The notes: generated by a model not told the origin, from the sequence alone. A stretch of 64,000 bases of DNA from Lepidurus packardi (GCA_023053545.1 JAKZAN010000004.1:1736001-1800000); one strand, 5' to 3'; counted from the stretch's first letter, positions 1 to 11,266 are shown. Translations and numbers: made by a program.

Positions 1-840
1 GAATTACTCGTTTCAAAAGCTGGTTTGCAGAAACCTGGACGACAGTAAAATGATGTCAGAATGTCATACGTAAACTGGCAACACATATCTCAACCACTTT
101 TGTAAGCCTTTTATGGATGAAAGACAAAGTAGAGCTGTGATCCCGCATACTAAACAAGTTCGTGCTTTTCGTATCTAGAATATCTGTAGGTTTTCCCCCA
201 ACAGGTATATAACCTTGGCCGTGAAAAAGGCCTTTCGGAGACGAATGTACCTCCTCCAGGCATCAGGTTTCTCTTCATCAGATGGTCGTTGACGTTCTGA
301 CCTTGAACGTTTTCAGTTACCTTCCCAACTGGTAAGATCTATCTTATGTTGTACTGTAATGTACAAAGTCATTGTTGGAGAAAAATTGGTTGAAGCACTA
401 AAGCGAGTTAGGAATTAATTGGCTAATGCTTTCGGGATTTTGGAAGAGTAAAAAAGGTTGAAAGGTTACCTTTTTTGGCCACTTGCACGGTAACCATTAT
501 TCATGTTCTTTAAACGCCCACTGTGCGGAATGTCATTGCCCCATTGTGTCTTCGAAATGTAGATTTTGGACTCTTGTCCCTGCTTTCATTGTGGTTACTT
601 AACAATGACTCCTCTTGGGCTTGGGGGGGGGGATGAGAAACACTGCCTCTAGGTACGATTAATCTGCTATATGTGTACATGTGTAAATGAACCTGATCCT
701 GAATGAACCTGATCTGGAACGAACGTCCCAGGCAACTAGCCCTGCACACGCCTCACTAAAATAAACAAATTTAAAAAAAAGTAACGGCGGATTTTTCAAT
801 AGCCTGGTAAATTAAACAATGCTGGCTTATTTTTACTTAA
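1..840. other. Gene-free left edge
   Basis: I see no supported gene here. A minus-strand open frame at 510-749 has no signal peptide, repeated motif or splice context and looks like chance. If the duplicated promoter at 841-1200 ever served a gene, its body should lie here, but nothing resembling the second exon of the 2345-2824 gene was found. Confidence 0.5.
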
Positions 841-1200
841 GAACTTCATTTTGTTTCCCTTCTAAAGCAGCAGAAGAAATACTAATACTAAGTTCCTTCC
901 CAGCATTCCTTTTATACTACCAGCATTAACCCTTTGGGTACAAAAACGACCAAAATAGATTGGCAAAAGGCAGATGACTACGCTGGTTAAATTATGAAAA
1001 AAAACTATGGCTAAAAATGAGGCGCAGTAAACATTTCATTTCATGAGGCGCTTGTCATTTGGTCGTTTCGTCCATGTTTAATAACTTGAAGTGTAAATCT
1101 TCATGCCTTACAAAAAGGAGTCGTGATTGCAAATAACACGAGCAAGAAACCAATGCCTTAGCTATAATCTTGGAACAATTCGCACGAACTATGAAAAATT
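841..1200 (-). repeat. Relic duplicate of the 2345-2824 gene's promoter and first exon
   Basis: Read on the minus strand, this stretch matches the upstream region of the small secreted-protein gene at 2345-2824. It has the same TATA box in the context ATAAAAGGAATG, a similar leader and an ATGAAGTT start. Similarity continues further upstream (compare 1080-1180 with 2960-3070). The donor after ATGAAGTT is altered relative to the intact gene (an extra CTTAA lies before GTAA), and no second exon was recognised below 830. I read it as a 5' duplicate whose coding body is lost or beyond recognition. Confidence 0.55.
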
Positions 1201-1599
1201 CAAGAAGTTTTAAGGTCACAGTGTAGTGGAACCCTTTATGATGCTAAAATGGCACGGCAAAAAGGCGTAAAAAATTATCTTTTAATTACAATATAATCAA
1301 ATTGTATTGTGATTGTAATGCATGGAATGCGTTTGTCTATATAATCGGGTTCCTTTCTATTCATATTTTTCTTCCATATTTTTTTTTACACATTGTTAGG
1401 AAAATGTTAAATAAATCAAATATAAAAACCCAGTTATATAGATTTTCTTATTAAGATATTTTTTTAAAAAAACGAGTCTTTACATTATCTCTTTCTGTTT
1501 CTTTTAATTTCTTGTTAAAAGTTTATGAAATTACATTGAGAAAGGGTATGACATCAGTGCCCCCTTCTGACAAAAAATGATAAACTACTTTTGCAGTAC

Positions 1600-2060
1600 A
1601 CCGTGGCCTTAATGAAGGCTCCAGTGTTGCAAAGAGCTTTCTGTTACAAAGCACACGTAACGTAGAAATGCTCTTAGGTAAAAAGCAAAAAACTCAGAAA
1701 GTAAACAATATTTTTCTAAAAAAATTAAGTAATGCAGCTAATATAAGGGAGCAGAGTTAAAGTTTAGATTTATTCCATTATTGCCTTGCTAAAATTGATA
1801 AATAAAAAATGCTGTTTCTACTTATGTGAAAAAAAAAACAAAATTGCCAGTTTGGGAACCATCGCATTTCCTAGGTGTTATTTTGATGCATTTTTAAGGA
1901 AAATACTAAGGCAAATTGAGTATTTGGCTATAAAGGGATCGCCTACGCCATTCAATGCGTAGAAACCAATGCGCGTGCGTAGACAACACCAATAACAAAC
2001 ACAATACTGCGCGCTATCTTGTATAGCCAGGGCGTAATAAACGAATCTCGTACCACATTG
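1600..2060 (+). repeat. Diverged copy of dispersed repeat family A
   Basis: This contains a weak copy of the family seen at 20440-22200, 28040-28760 and 46980-47215. Shared pieces are the AATGCAGCTAATAT core near 1730 and a 3' module beginning ATGCGCG near 1968 and ending AGCCAGGGCGTAA near 2030. The 3' module is better conserved than the core. The edges are uncertain. Confidence 0.4.
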
Positions 2061-2344
2061 TCAGCGTCATATTAATATGCAAACAAGATGAATCAATGGG
2101 TTATCATTATTGGCGAGGTATACACAAAATAGTTGACAGATGATCAGATTGGAACCAAATTGTATTCAATAAAACTTCTTCGATATTCTGGAACAAATTC
2201 CCTACCTATATTGAACTACGATAGCTAATTTATAAATATAGTTCCACACTGGTTAACATAAATCACCTTCCAACAGGAACAGACAACATTGGATGGGGTG
2301 AGTGGGTGAATCAGCGAGACACAGGAGAAGGAGGAACACATTCC

Positions 2345-2824
2345 TTATTTGCCGAAGAAAATAATCTTCTTCTTTTTCAAATTTATGTAAAGAAATCCAT
2401 GTTCGGGATCATAAACAGCGAAACCATCAGCATCGTCACCAACAACAGACCGTTGGGAGATCCTCTGGAGGGGCGACGATTGCGACACCGTGATGGGATA
2501 CTCAGCAGGGCTTATAACAGCTCCAGTTTTCGGAGTATCAGCTTTTAACGAAGAAGCAGCCCTGTAATTTGGGGCTGATTGCATAATATTGGGATAATGA
2601 TGTGGGTGCCCGCCTGAATATCCTGGGTACCATTGAGGCAGGGCAACAGCAACACCAAAAATGGTTAAAATCACAATCTATTCAAAGGTTTAAGAAATAC
2701 ATGTAATTAGTTTTCATAAAAATAATTACGATACCATTATATTACACAATTAATATTGATACAATTAAAATAATAAAATTAAATGAAATTATTAAAACAA
2801 TCCGTTTTTACTTACCAACTTCAT
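2345..2824 (-). CDS. Small secreted protein of unknown function, two exons
   Basis: Not recognised. Exon 1 is 2816-2824 (ATGAAGTTG, then GTAAG). Exon 2 is 2345-2677 (acceptor AATAG). The join is in phase 0 and gives about 113 residues. The protein begins MKLIVILTIFGVAVALPQ, a clear signal peptide, and continues with a short His/Pro/Tyr/Gly-rich stretch (about residues 18-30). It ends in a lysine-rich tail after VYDPEHGFLYINL. A TATA box on the minus strand lies at 2885-2890, about 60 bp before the ATG. The three-residue first exon ending in a signal-peptide intron is the plan used by the cuticle genes nearby. This makes a cuticle or matrix role plausible, but no known domain supports it. A relic 5' duplicate lies at 841-1200. 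Confidence 0.6.
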
Positions 2825-2899
2825 TGCGTTTCAGTTCCAAAGTAGCGGATGAGGTACCAAGACAAGATACTTCCTAACATTCCTTTTATACCACCAGCC

Positions 2900-3738
2900 T
2901 TAACCCTTTGGGGTAAAAATGAGCCACAAGGAAAAATCTCTTGATATTTGTTTTCCAAGTTTAATAGCCTAAAGTGACACATCTTCCCGCATTATATCCA
3001 TAAAAAAGAGTTCAGATAATAACTAACGCATGCAAGAAACTAAGTAGACATGCGTAAGCTGTAGCCTTAGAATACCCACGTCCTGCCCGAACACTTCCTA
3101 GTACGGGGCATAGATCTTTGAATCAAGGTTATGGAACAAAGGCATTTCGTTTTTTTAAGCCAGCCGATGCTAACTGCTCCGCCAAAGATGTACTGCCTGC
3201 TGAACAGATCTCATTTTGGGGTGCACCTTTTCCCACAGCCTTGGTGGTACATACAGTGTCTCTACAGGATATAAAGTGTTATTCACCGTACACGAAATCC
3301 TATATAACTGTTATGCGTTAGTAAGTTGGTGCATGACATGAACCACCTCGGGGTTAAAAAGCGTTTAAAAGAGTTTATAAGCCGAAACCAACCTTGGCCA
3401 AAAAGAAGATCACGACTAAGCTACAGACAACCTTGATATTCCGGACGAGTTTTAAAGAGAGCACGAAGTTTGGTCAGTAATTTTTATGACCTTTTTTTTT
3501 TTGCTTAGTCGAATGCTGAGCTTGTCAAATTTGGAGTGAGTTCCAAAAGAACCGTACCAATAAGCAATTTGCACAACAGTTCTACCCACTGAGCTTTACC
3601 AGGATCATACCAATGTTCCGACCAACAGATCCCCAAAAAGCGTAGCCCCACCCAAAAGAGTGCCACACCTACAGCGTCCTTTACAAGTTTTTTGAAGGTC
3701 TACAAGTATTGAAGAGATCAAGTTGGAAGCAACTTCAC
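2900..3738. other. Intergenic, upstream region of the first CPF/CPFL-like gene
   Basis: No gene is supported. From about 3550 to the start codon, the DNA is duplicated at about 5225-5504 upstream of the next gene. The most conserved part, at 3640-3710, includes CGTAGCCCCACCCAAAAG, followed by the TATA box. The open frame at 3118-3321 has no supporting features. Confidence 0.5.
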
Positions 3739-3745
3739 TATAAAA
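3739..3745 (+). promoter_or_regulatory. TATA box of the 3827 gene
   Basis: TATAAAA lies about 88 bp before the ATG, and the same sequence stands at the matching place (5417) before the duplicate gene. An arthropod-type initiator would fall near the CATCAG about 30 bp downstream. Confidence 0.65.
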
Positions 3746-3826
3746 AGGAAGCACCGTCAGCAAGTAGGACATCAGCTCTTCCAAGCTCTTCTTTGAGTTA
3801 ACTCAATTTCTCCGCAAACCTCCAAC

Positions 3827-4429
3827 ATGAAAGTTGTAAGTCCTTTTAGTAACCAACCTTTCAAACATCATCGCCATCGAAAAATTGGAAAGAGATTTGG
3901 AAATTTTAATAATGAAACAATTTTTTTTTATGCTTAGTTCGCCGTCCTCGCTTTGGCTTTCGCCGCTGTCAATGGGTTTGCAGTCCCCGCCACCACCTTG
4001 GCGCGTGCACCCAGCCACGACAGTGCTGTCATCCAGTCTGATCGTCTCGGCGGAAACTTCGCGTATTCCATCAACGAAGCTCATGCTTACGCTGCCATTT
4101 CTCCCATCGTCAGGACGGTACCTACTCCCGTTGGAGTGTCCTACTCTACCCCCTATGCCTATGCCCCTACCGCCTACCCTGCTTCCCCCTTCGCCTATGC
4201 TTCCCCCTTTGCCTATGCTGCCCCTTACGGCTACCCTTCTTATCCCCAATTCGCTTCTTACGTCCCCGCCACCGTCGCCGACGATAAGAAGGAAGCCGCC
4301 ACCGTTGACTTCAAAACCTTGCCCTTCGCTGCATACCCCGGATACGCATACCCCGGATACGAGTATGGTTTGAACTACGGATACGGTAGCCCCTTCGTGA
4401 ACTTCAAGGCCGCAGAGAAATCTGAATAA
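3827..4429 (+). CDS. CPF/CPFL-like cuticular protein, copy 1
   Basis: Exon 1 is 3827-3835 (ATGAAAGTT, donor GTAAG) and exon 2 is 3938-4429, joined in phase 0. They give about 166 residues. The product begins MKVFAVLALAFAAVNGFA, a signal peptide. Then comes a conserved block (about residues 27-61) with HDSAVIQSDRLGGNFAYS and EAHAYAAISP, followed by a Tyr/Ala/Pro-rich tail. The block recurs in the genes at 5505 and 8754. It resembles, from memory, the CPF/CPFL (larval cuticle protein F1-like) families of insect cuticle proteins. That assignment is family-level inference; secretion is read directly. The protein would be an extracellular cuticle component without a chitin-binding RR domain. The minus-strand open frame over this gene is a shadow. 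Confidence 0.75.
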
Positions 4430-4467
4430 GCTCAATGATCTGACCCAAAATGTGATTCGGCAAATGC

Positions 4468-4935
4468 GTTCAAAACATCTAATGAATGAACGAATTTTAA
4501 ATACAATTTTGTTATGAAAAAAAACTATGACTTCTTTGAAATTGTCTAAAACGATTGCGAAAGTATTGCTTGGTGCCATTAGCTTTCCCATGAAGATCAA
4601 GACTGACCAGTTGATGCTAAAAAAGACTCACAATTCTAGCACCCGGGTAGATCCTGACTAGTCTGTACTCTGTAATTACGGTCTGTTAACAGTATCTAAT
4701 GAATTCTACTGTTCAAAACATCTAATGAATGAACGAATTTTAAGTACAATTTTGCTATGAAAAAAAAACTATGACTTCTTTGAAATTGTCTAAAAGGATT
4801 GCGAAAGTATTGCTTGGTGCCATTAGCTTTCCCATGAAGATCAAGGCTGACCAGTTGATGCTAAAAAAGACTCACAATTCTAGCACCCGGGTAGATCCTG
4901 ACTAGTCTGTACTCTGTAATTCTGGTCTGTTAATA
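4468..4935 (+). repeat. Tandem duplication of 3'-flank DNA, unit about 243 bp
   Basis: The 3' flank of the 3827 gene is present twice: 4468-4710 and 4711-4935. Only a few substitutions separate the units. Both start GTTCAAAACATCTAATGAAT. Further copies lie after the 5505 gene (about 6270-6480) and, more degraded, at about 7028-7210. Confidence 0.85.
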
Positions 4936-5416
4936 GTCGTTTCGAACCTACCTTAACTCAATTCAAACATCAGCTACGAAGTTTAGTATTAATTGAAGTA
5001 CTCACCGGTTCTGCCCTTTTCTAAATCAAGAGGTCACTTTGGAAAAACCTTTACCTTCAAATGGAATAGCCATCTCTGGGTTTCTAGGAGTAACAGTGTG
5101 CAAATGCATTGCTAATGCCCCAGACCACTGCTTAAGGATTACCTAACTGTTTGTATAATAAATCAAGTTATTAGACCTGGGGTCAAATTTGTCATATTCG
5201 GGGCGAGCCTCCACAAAACAATACCCAATTAGCAATTTACAAATGTATTACCGTAAGCTGAGCTGACCAGTATCATAAAAAAGCCATACCAAAGATACCA
5301 CAAACAGGGCCCTAAAAGCGTAGCCCCACCCAAAAGAGTGCCACACCTACAGCGTCCTTTACAAGTTTTTTGAAGGCCTACAAGTATTGAAGATGCACAG
5401 CTGGGAAAAACTTTAC
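4936..5416. other. Intergenic between the two CPF/CPFL-like copies
   Basis: No gene is supported. 5225-5416 is the duplicated promoter region shared with 3550-3738. Confidence 0.55.
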
Positions 5417-5504
5417 TATAAAAAGGAAGCACCGTCAGCAAGGAGGGCATCAGCTCTTCCAAGCTCTTCCTTGAGTCAACTCAACTTCTCCGCAAACCTC
5501 CAAC

Positions 5505-6232
5505 ATGAAAGTTGTAAGTCCTTTAGTAACCAACCTTTAAATCATTACCACCCTCGAAAAATAAGAAATATGTTTGGAAATTATAATAATGAAATAATTT
5601 TCTTTTATGCTTAGTTCGCCGTCCTCGCTTTGGCTTTCGCCGCTGTCAATGGGTTTGCAGTCCCCGCCACCACCTTGGTGCGTGCACCCAGCCACGACAG
5701 TGCTGTCATCCAGTCTGATCGTCTCGGCGGAAACTTCGCGTACTCCATCAACGAAGCTCATGCTTACGCTGCCATTTCTCCCGTCGTCAGGACCGTACCT
5801 ACTCCCGTTGGAGTGTCCTACTCTACCCCCTATGCCTATGCCCCTACCGCCTACCCTGCTTCTCCCTTCGCCTATGCTGCCCCTTACGGTTACCCTTCTT
5901 ATAACCAATTCACTTCTTACGTCCCCGCCACCGTCGCCGACGATAAGAAGGAAGCCACCACAGTTGACTTCAAGTCCTTGCCCTACACTGGATACCCTTA
6001 CGGCTACCCTTACGGCTATCCTTACGGCTACCCTTACGGCTTCTCTTATTCCCAATTAGCCTCTTCCGTCCCTGCCACCGTCGCCGATGAGAAGGAAGCC
6101 ACCCCTGTTAACATCCAGACCTTGCCTTACGCTGCATACCCCGGATTCGCATATCCCGGATACGGATATGGTTTGAACCAAGGATACGGTAGCCCCTTCG
6201 TGACCTTCAAGGCCGCAGAGAAATCTGAATAA
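5505..6232 (+). CDS. CPF/CPFL-like cuticular protein, copy 2, with expanded tail
   Basis: This is a tandem duplicate of the 3827 gene. Exon 1 is 5505-5513 (ATGAAAGTT), exon 2 is 5615-6232; about 208 residues. The TATA box is at 5417-5424. The signal peptide and the HDSAVIQSDRLGGNFAYS block are the same as in copy 1. The tail differs. A four-residue YPYG unit is repeated about four times (coding 12-bp repeats near 5995-6045). The PATVAD segment (SYVPATVAD, then SSVPATVAD) appears twice, so the protein has grown by internal duplication. It is followed by the same GYGSPFV and KAAEKSE ending as copy 1. A cuticle role is inferred from family resemblance and from the neighbours. Confidence 0.75.
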
Positions 6233-6239
6233 GCTCAAT

Positions 6240-7700
6240 GATCTGACCCAAAGTGTGATTCGACAAATGCGTTCAAAACATCTAATGAATGAACGAATTT
6301 TTTAATACAATATTGTTATGAAAAAAAACTATGACTTCTTTGAAATTGTCTAAAAGGATTGCGAAGGTATTGCTTGGTACTATTAGCTTTCCAATGAAGA
6401 TCAAGACTGATGATAAAAAAAGACTCACCATTTTAGCACCCGACTTGATCCTTACTAGTCTATGCTAGTGTGTAATTCAGCTCTGTTCCTGATGGTTTCC
6501 AATCTAACTTAACTCGATTCAAACATAGTAAGTTTAGTACCAGCTGAAGTACTCATCCATTTTACCCTCTTCCAAATGAAGAAGTCCCTCGTGAAAAACC
6601 TTCACTTCAAATGGATGAAGCCCTCTCTCGGTTTCTCGGAGAACAGTGTTTAAATCCATGGCTAGTGACTCGGACCACTGCTCACGGCTTACCTAAGAGG
6701 ATGTGAACACGTTTGACTAATCAAACAAGTTATCAAACAAAGGGTCGTTTGAGTCTCTGATAAGAAATTGTGTAACCATTTGCTTTGCTGTGCATTATGC
6801 GCTTGCTTGACGGAGGAATTATCTAGAAGGAATGTCTCTGGCCATTTTACGTGTTAATTCGGTCGTTGTGCCCTTGCGTTCTTGTATAAAAGAGGATGCA
6901 TGATCCTACCAAGGTTGACTGTGCTTTTGGTGGTAGTGGTGGGGCGGTGGCGATAGCTTCACGGAACGAAGTCCGGTGAGAATTGTGATAAGCTCAGTGA
7001 TCAGACCAAAGCGTGATTCGGCAAGTGCGTTCCAAAAACATCTAAGCGAATAAACGAATTTTTAAATACAATTTTGGTATGACAAGAAAACTGTTACTAC
7101 TTTGAAATTTTCTAATAGGATTGCGAACTCATTGCTTGGTACCATTATCTTTCTAATGAAGATCAATACTGACCTATACCGACTAATCATTCTTGCCCCC
7201 CGATCCTGACTACTCAGTATCTAGATTTTTCCATGTCACAAGCCAGTTTCAACCAACCTTAGCTCGATCCAAATTTCAGCTAGTAAGTTTACTTCTAGCT
7301 GAAGTACTCATTTACCCTTTTCCAAATCAAGAAGTTGCCTTGACAGAACGTTTACCCTCAAGTTGGTAAGCCATCTCTGGGTTTCTTGAAGCACCAGTGT
7401 GTCAATCCATGACTACGAAACAGACAATGCCTCGGACCACTGCTTAAGGCTTACCTACAAGGATGAACCCGTTTACCAAATAAAACAAGTCATCAAACAA
7501 AGGGTCGTTCTGAGATTCAGCCAAGAAGTTGCGTAGCCACTTTGTTATGTTGTGTTATACTACGCACTTGCTTTGAGGAGGGATATTATCTAGCAGGAAT
7601 GCCTTCAGCAATTTTTCGTGTTGATTCGGCCATTGTGCCCTTGTCCCTGTATAAAAGAGGATGCTTGATACAACTAAGATGGCTTATCAAGGTTGACAGT
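6240..7700 (+). repeat. Tandem segmental duplication with a body-less gene relic
   Basis: Two related segments lie in a row, about 6235-6930 and 6985-7700. Each starts with 3' flank of a CPF/CPFL-like gene (compare GATCTGACCCAAAGTGTGAT at 6241 with GATCAGACCAAAGCGTGATT near 7000). Each ends with a promoter-like TATAAAAGAGGATGC (near 6886 and 7651). Only the second promoter serves an intact gene (7713). After the first promoter come about 80 bp of unrelated, G-rich sequence and then the 3' flank of the second segment. A third CPF/CPFL-like gene body therefore seems to have been deleted here. Confidence 0.6.
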
Positions 7701-7712
7701 ACCCGTGGTAAG

Positions 7713-8153
7713 ATGTTGCAGGTAAGTTTCCAAACCCGGAGTGGATCCTTTGTTATGTTATATCTCCTCGTCATTAATGTAAATCCTCTTGGTTGTCCAT
7801 TCTTCTTATTTTTTCCGCAGTGGACAGTCATTATCTCGGTGGCTCTGCTGTGGATGGGCGAATTAGGCGAAGCAGGCGAAGTGACGATGGATTGGTTTCG
7901 ACCTCAGCACATTGGGTATGGCTACGCCAGCCACCCCGTCGATGACAAGCCTTATGTATACGTTCCAGCATCTGTTAATAGCGCTACCTTCACTGGACCT
8001 ATTTTGGTTTATCCTGGAAGTCAACCTACCGGGTCTCAACGCCCCGAGGTAGTGCCTCTTTTGCTCCTCAAACCACATCCAGCGATCCGCTGGTACCCTG
8101 ACTACTTCAATATACGTTCTGACCAAACCTCACATGATGATTTCTACCTTTAA
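7713..8153 (+). CDS. Small secreted protein of unknown function, two exons
   Basis: Not recognised. Exon 1 is 7713-7721 (ATGTTGCAG, donor GTAAGT) and exon 2 is 7821-8153 (acceptor CCGCAG); about 113 residues. It begins MLQWTVIISVALLWMGELGEA, a good signal peptide. The mature part is Tyr/Pro/Asp-rich with no cysteines and ends YPDYFNIRSDQTSHDDFYL. The TATA box is near 7651 and a polyadenylation signal AATAAA is at 8205-8210. The 99-bp intron is a multiple of three and has no in-frame stop, so an unspliced transcript would also read through. The tiny first exon, the TATA box, and the duplication linking its promoter to CPF/CPFL-like flanks suggest a cuticle-associated gene, but this is inference. 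Confidence 0.65.
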   Translation: MLQVSFQTRSGSFVMLYLLVINVNPLGCPFFLFFPQWTVIISVALLWMGELGEAGEVTMDWFRPQHIGYGYASHPVDDKPYVYVPASVNSATFTGPILVYPGSQPTGSQRPEVVPLLLLKPHPAIRWYPDYFNIRSDQTSHDDFYL

Positions 8154-8332
8154 TACACGATGATGCTTTCGTTTAACAAAAGCATGCTGAAAGCATGCAT
8201 CTCGAATAAATCTGAGTCAAACCAATTGTGAAGCTTCGTGAAATGAAATTTTATTACAAAGTCTTAGCGAAAGGGAATTTTGTCCTATGGTGATGCTTTA
8301 CATGACGTGACTGACCAAAGAGGGGTGCTACT

Positions 8333-8754
8333 TTACCAGGCCAAAGGAAGGGTTTTTAAGCCTAAGGGAAGGGTGTTCACACCATAAGGATATGCGCTGT
8401 AGCTCAAGGGGTGTCCCAAAACGGGGCTAGCGTGAGCCACGAGGGTGGGCGCAGAATAGGAGACTGCGACGGGAGTGGAAACACGTTGGACGACAGGGGA
8501 GATGGCTGCGTAGGCATGAGCTTCGTTCACACTATATGCAAAGTTTCCACCCAAGCGGTCAGACTGGATAACCGCACTGTCGTGGCTGGGAGCACGCAAC
8601 AAGGTAGTCGCCGGGATGGGGGAAATAAGTCCAGCATTAGCTGCAGCAAAAGCCAAAACGAGAACGGCAAACTGCTTTAGAGAATTCATCCTTGCATTAA
8701 GGACGGAACCAAAAATCTTTTTAGGAATATTGATAAAATACTTACGACTTGCAT
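8333..8754 (-). CDS. CPF/CPFL-like cuticular protein, copy 3
   Basis: Exon 1 is 8746-8754 (ATGCAAGTC, donor GTAAGT) and exon 2 is 8333-8671 (acceptor GCAG); phase 0, about 115 residues. The start at exon 1 is preferred over an in-frame ATG at about 8691, which would lie in the intron, because the 3827 and 5505 genes use the same three-codon first exon. The product begins MQVFAVLVLAFAAANAG. It carries the HDSAVIQSDRLGGNFAYS block, then AHAYAAISPVVQ and a short Ser/Tyr/Leu/Pro tail ending PLAW. A minus-strand TATA-like TATATAAG lies near 8838-8846, and AATAAA at 8250-8255. It converges on the 7713 gene. An extracellular cuticle component is inferred. Confidence 0.75.
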
Positions 8755-8859
8755 GATGATTGTTTTGCGGAGTTTTAGATGTGGAAGCTTTCGAAGCTTG
8801 AGAAGTTGTTGGGTAAATATCCAAGGAGTAACAGCGTCTTATATACACCAAAGACAATG

Positions 8860-9640
8860 CATGTACTTGGGTATTGTAAGTTACTTTGTTGAGTGTATTG
8901 TCAAGGTGATCCCCTTCTTGGGTTCCTAACTTTAGATAAAAGTACGGAACTGCCTTGGGTGGAACCTTGAACGCCTAGAGTGCGGGTGTGGTGAAGTCCA
9001 AGACCTACAGCGAGACCCAAACTCGTGCTTGTTGGGACGCAGCCCTTTACCTAATGAGAACTGCGGCATCTTGTTCTTGTGGTCTTTTTTGTAGCTTCTT
9101 ATACGATCGGAGCCATTGCATCAGATTCTTTATGCAGCAAACCGACTTGCCCGGCGTCTTTGGGCAGCCTTGCCCGACTTCAACACGATCTTAGACTTCA
9201 AAGCAACATGATGATGCTTTGGAAAATAACCATTGTTTTGTTCTTTCCAAATATTACCTGAATATGTTAAGCCATCATCTGCATCTTTTCAAACTTCATC
9301 AGGATCTTTCCAACCATCATCAACTTGTAAGGAAGATGATGTCCAAAGCAGTCCAAAGCTTACAAATTTAATTTACAAATAGAAATTTAGAAGCACCTTG
9401 ATGAAAGACTGATTCCTAACGTCAATCATTTTTCATGATGCTGACACTTGGCAAGCGAACAATAATGCAAAGCTGAACATGTTCATGAACCGAAAAACTG
9501 GCGGAATAATGTTCTTTCGAAACTAACACATCTATCAGTGGAGGAAAAACTTGAGTAAACTTGTGCAGAGCAAGTAGGGTGTGCCTAAGAGTTACCCATC
9601 TGACCTTGTACCAACGAGTCCTAAAACTCACCATAGCATA
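8860..9640. other. Intergenic
   Basis: No supported gene. The overlapping open frames at 8988-9261 (plus) and 9422-9724 (minus) have no secretion signal, motif or splice context. From about 9340 the DNA belongs to the tandem duplication described at 9340-12165. Confidence 0.5.
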
Positions 9641-9730
9641 TACCTCCTCTTCCGAGTATAAAAGATTGGTGCGTTTGTAGAGTCGGCACAGTCTTCCTTG
9701 AAGCTCGTCTTTACATTTCCGCAAGACAAA

Positions 9731-10462
9731 ATGAACGCTTTGGTAAGAAGGCTTTTTTAGTTTTCAGTTTTTAAATTAATTTCCGGGTTGTAACATGTTG
9801 TTGTATTGTAGGTGGTTATTTCCATGCTGGTAGCAGCCGTTGCTGCCGCTCCAACGAAGGAGGCTGGTTTGGCAGCACCCGTGTTCTATTCCGGGTTGCA
9901 TTACGGATACCCAGCTCAGTTCGCTGTTGCTCCCATTGAAACCCGTGTGCATTACGCTGAGACCCCGGTCGTCACCGGTTACACTTCTCAAATCTTGAAG
10001 CCCGCCATCGGCCAAGCTCTCGCTACCCCCGTTTTGGCTGCCCCTGCTCCCATCGAGTTGAGCAAGGATTTGGAAATCAAGTCCTTTCCCACTCTCCAAT
10101 TCGCCAGTCCTTTGGCTTACTCCAACATCGCTGCTCCCGTAGCTTACTCTAACATCAACTTGGATGTCCCCGCCCCAATCCCCGCTGGCGATGCCCCCGC
10201 TTGGGAAAAGTTGGTCTCCCAAGAGAAAATCTTGGCCCCCGCCCGCGCCGTGTCCAAGATCACTCCTCAGCTCACCAACGTCGTCCCTGAAGTGAAAATC
10301 CAGAAGGTGGCTATTGATGTACCCGTCGCTCAGCCGTACGCTCACCCCGTACCCGTTCCAGTGCACACCCCCGTAGCTACCCCCGTATTTACTCCCGTTG
10401 CCCATTACCCAGTCCACCCTACCCTCTACGCTTCCCCCATTGCCGTGAAAGCCGGTTGGTAA
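9731..10462 (+). CDS. Pro/Ala/Val-rich cuticular-type secreted protein, one-motif member
   Basis: Exon 1 is 9731-9742 (ATGAACGCTTTG, donor GTAAG) and exon 2 is 9812-10462; phase 0, 220 residues. The TATA box is at 9657-9663 and AATAAA at 10554-10559. It begins MNALVVISMLVAAVAAAPTK, a signal peptide. Residues 51-74 are the motif HYAETPVVTG/YTSQILKPAI/GQAL. A long conserved C-terminal region follows (NLDVPAPIPAGDAPAWE, VSKITPQ, VPEVKIQKVAIDVPVAQ and a His/Pro/Val tail). No cysteines. I do not know a named domain for this motif. Composition, secretion and neighbours point to a structural matrix protein of the cuticle. The gene at 14018 has the same ends and two motif copies. Confidence 0.75.
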
Positions 10463-10689
10463 AGAAGGAGAGAGAGTAAACACAGACAGACATCTTCGAG
10501 CAGAACAACTTTGGTATAACCACTGTACAGCGTTCGTCCTCCGGACATTTTTCAATAAATACATTTCAAAATAATGCATATATCGCATTTATAAGAACAT
10601 TGCATTCGTTATGACCTTACAAAGGATCTTCATGGTAAAAATAAATCTAGAAGTGTTGTTGCTGAGGAGTTCGTGGTACAGTTCAGTTC

Positions 10690-10800
10690 ATGAATTCCCC
10701 AGTCAATCAAAATGCTTTATACTAATGAATGCTAGAGATTAATTGAATAACTGACTGGTTAATTTATAAGGGATATCGTGTTAAGATCCCTTAGTATGCG
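10690..10800. repeat. Possible fragment related to the 61796 inverted-repeat element
   Basis: CCCCAGTCAATCAAAATGCT and its counterpart near 11974 (CCCCAGTCAATTAAAATGCT) resemble the inner end of the terminal inverted repeat of the small element at 61796-61977 (CAGTCAATTAAATGCT). The DNA after it (TAAGGGATATC then a CCC-rich stretch) also loosely resembles the DNA right of 61977. The match is short. Confidence 0.3.
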
Positions 10801-11266
10801 TGACCAGTATATTTTTGGTTAAAGTGACCAGTATCCATCAAAACAACGGAAAGGTAATGTCAACGGTCAATTTGCAAATTCCACGGAAACCAGTAGTTGG
10901 TGTACTGTGCTTTGCCTTACACTTGTACGGATGATGATGACCAAAGCAAAAATGGGAGAAGCCAAAAGAAGCCAAAAGCGCCTTGATTAAATAATGATAC
11001 CTAAACATAAATACTTTTTGTTATGATGTTGATACTTGGCACCCAAACAAAAATGCAAAGCTGAGCATGATCAAAAACCATTAAAATGGCAAGACAATTT
11101 CGTCTAGAGCAAGTAAGGTGTATCCTCATGTTACCCATCGGACCGTCAACCAATCATTCCTAAAACCCCTCATAGCATTCCTCTTCCGAGTACAAAGGAT
11201 TCGTTTTTTTATTGCGAGTCGGCACACTCTTCGCTGAAGTTTGTCTCTACATTTCTCCAGGACAAA

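Noticed and set aside
3803-4600. 265-residue minus-strand open frame
   Set aside because: It is the antisense shadow of the CPF/CPFL-like gene at 3827-4429; its Gly/Val-rich text mirrors the sense repeats.
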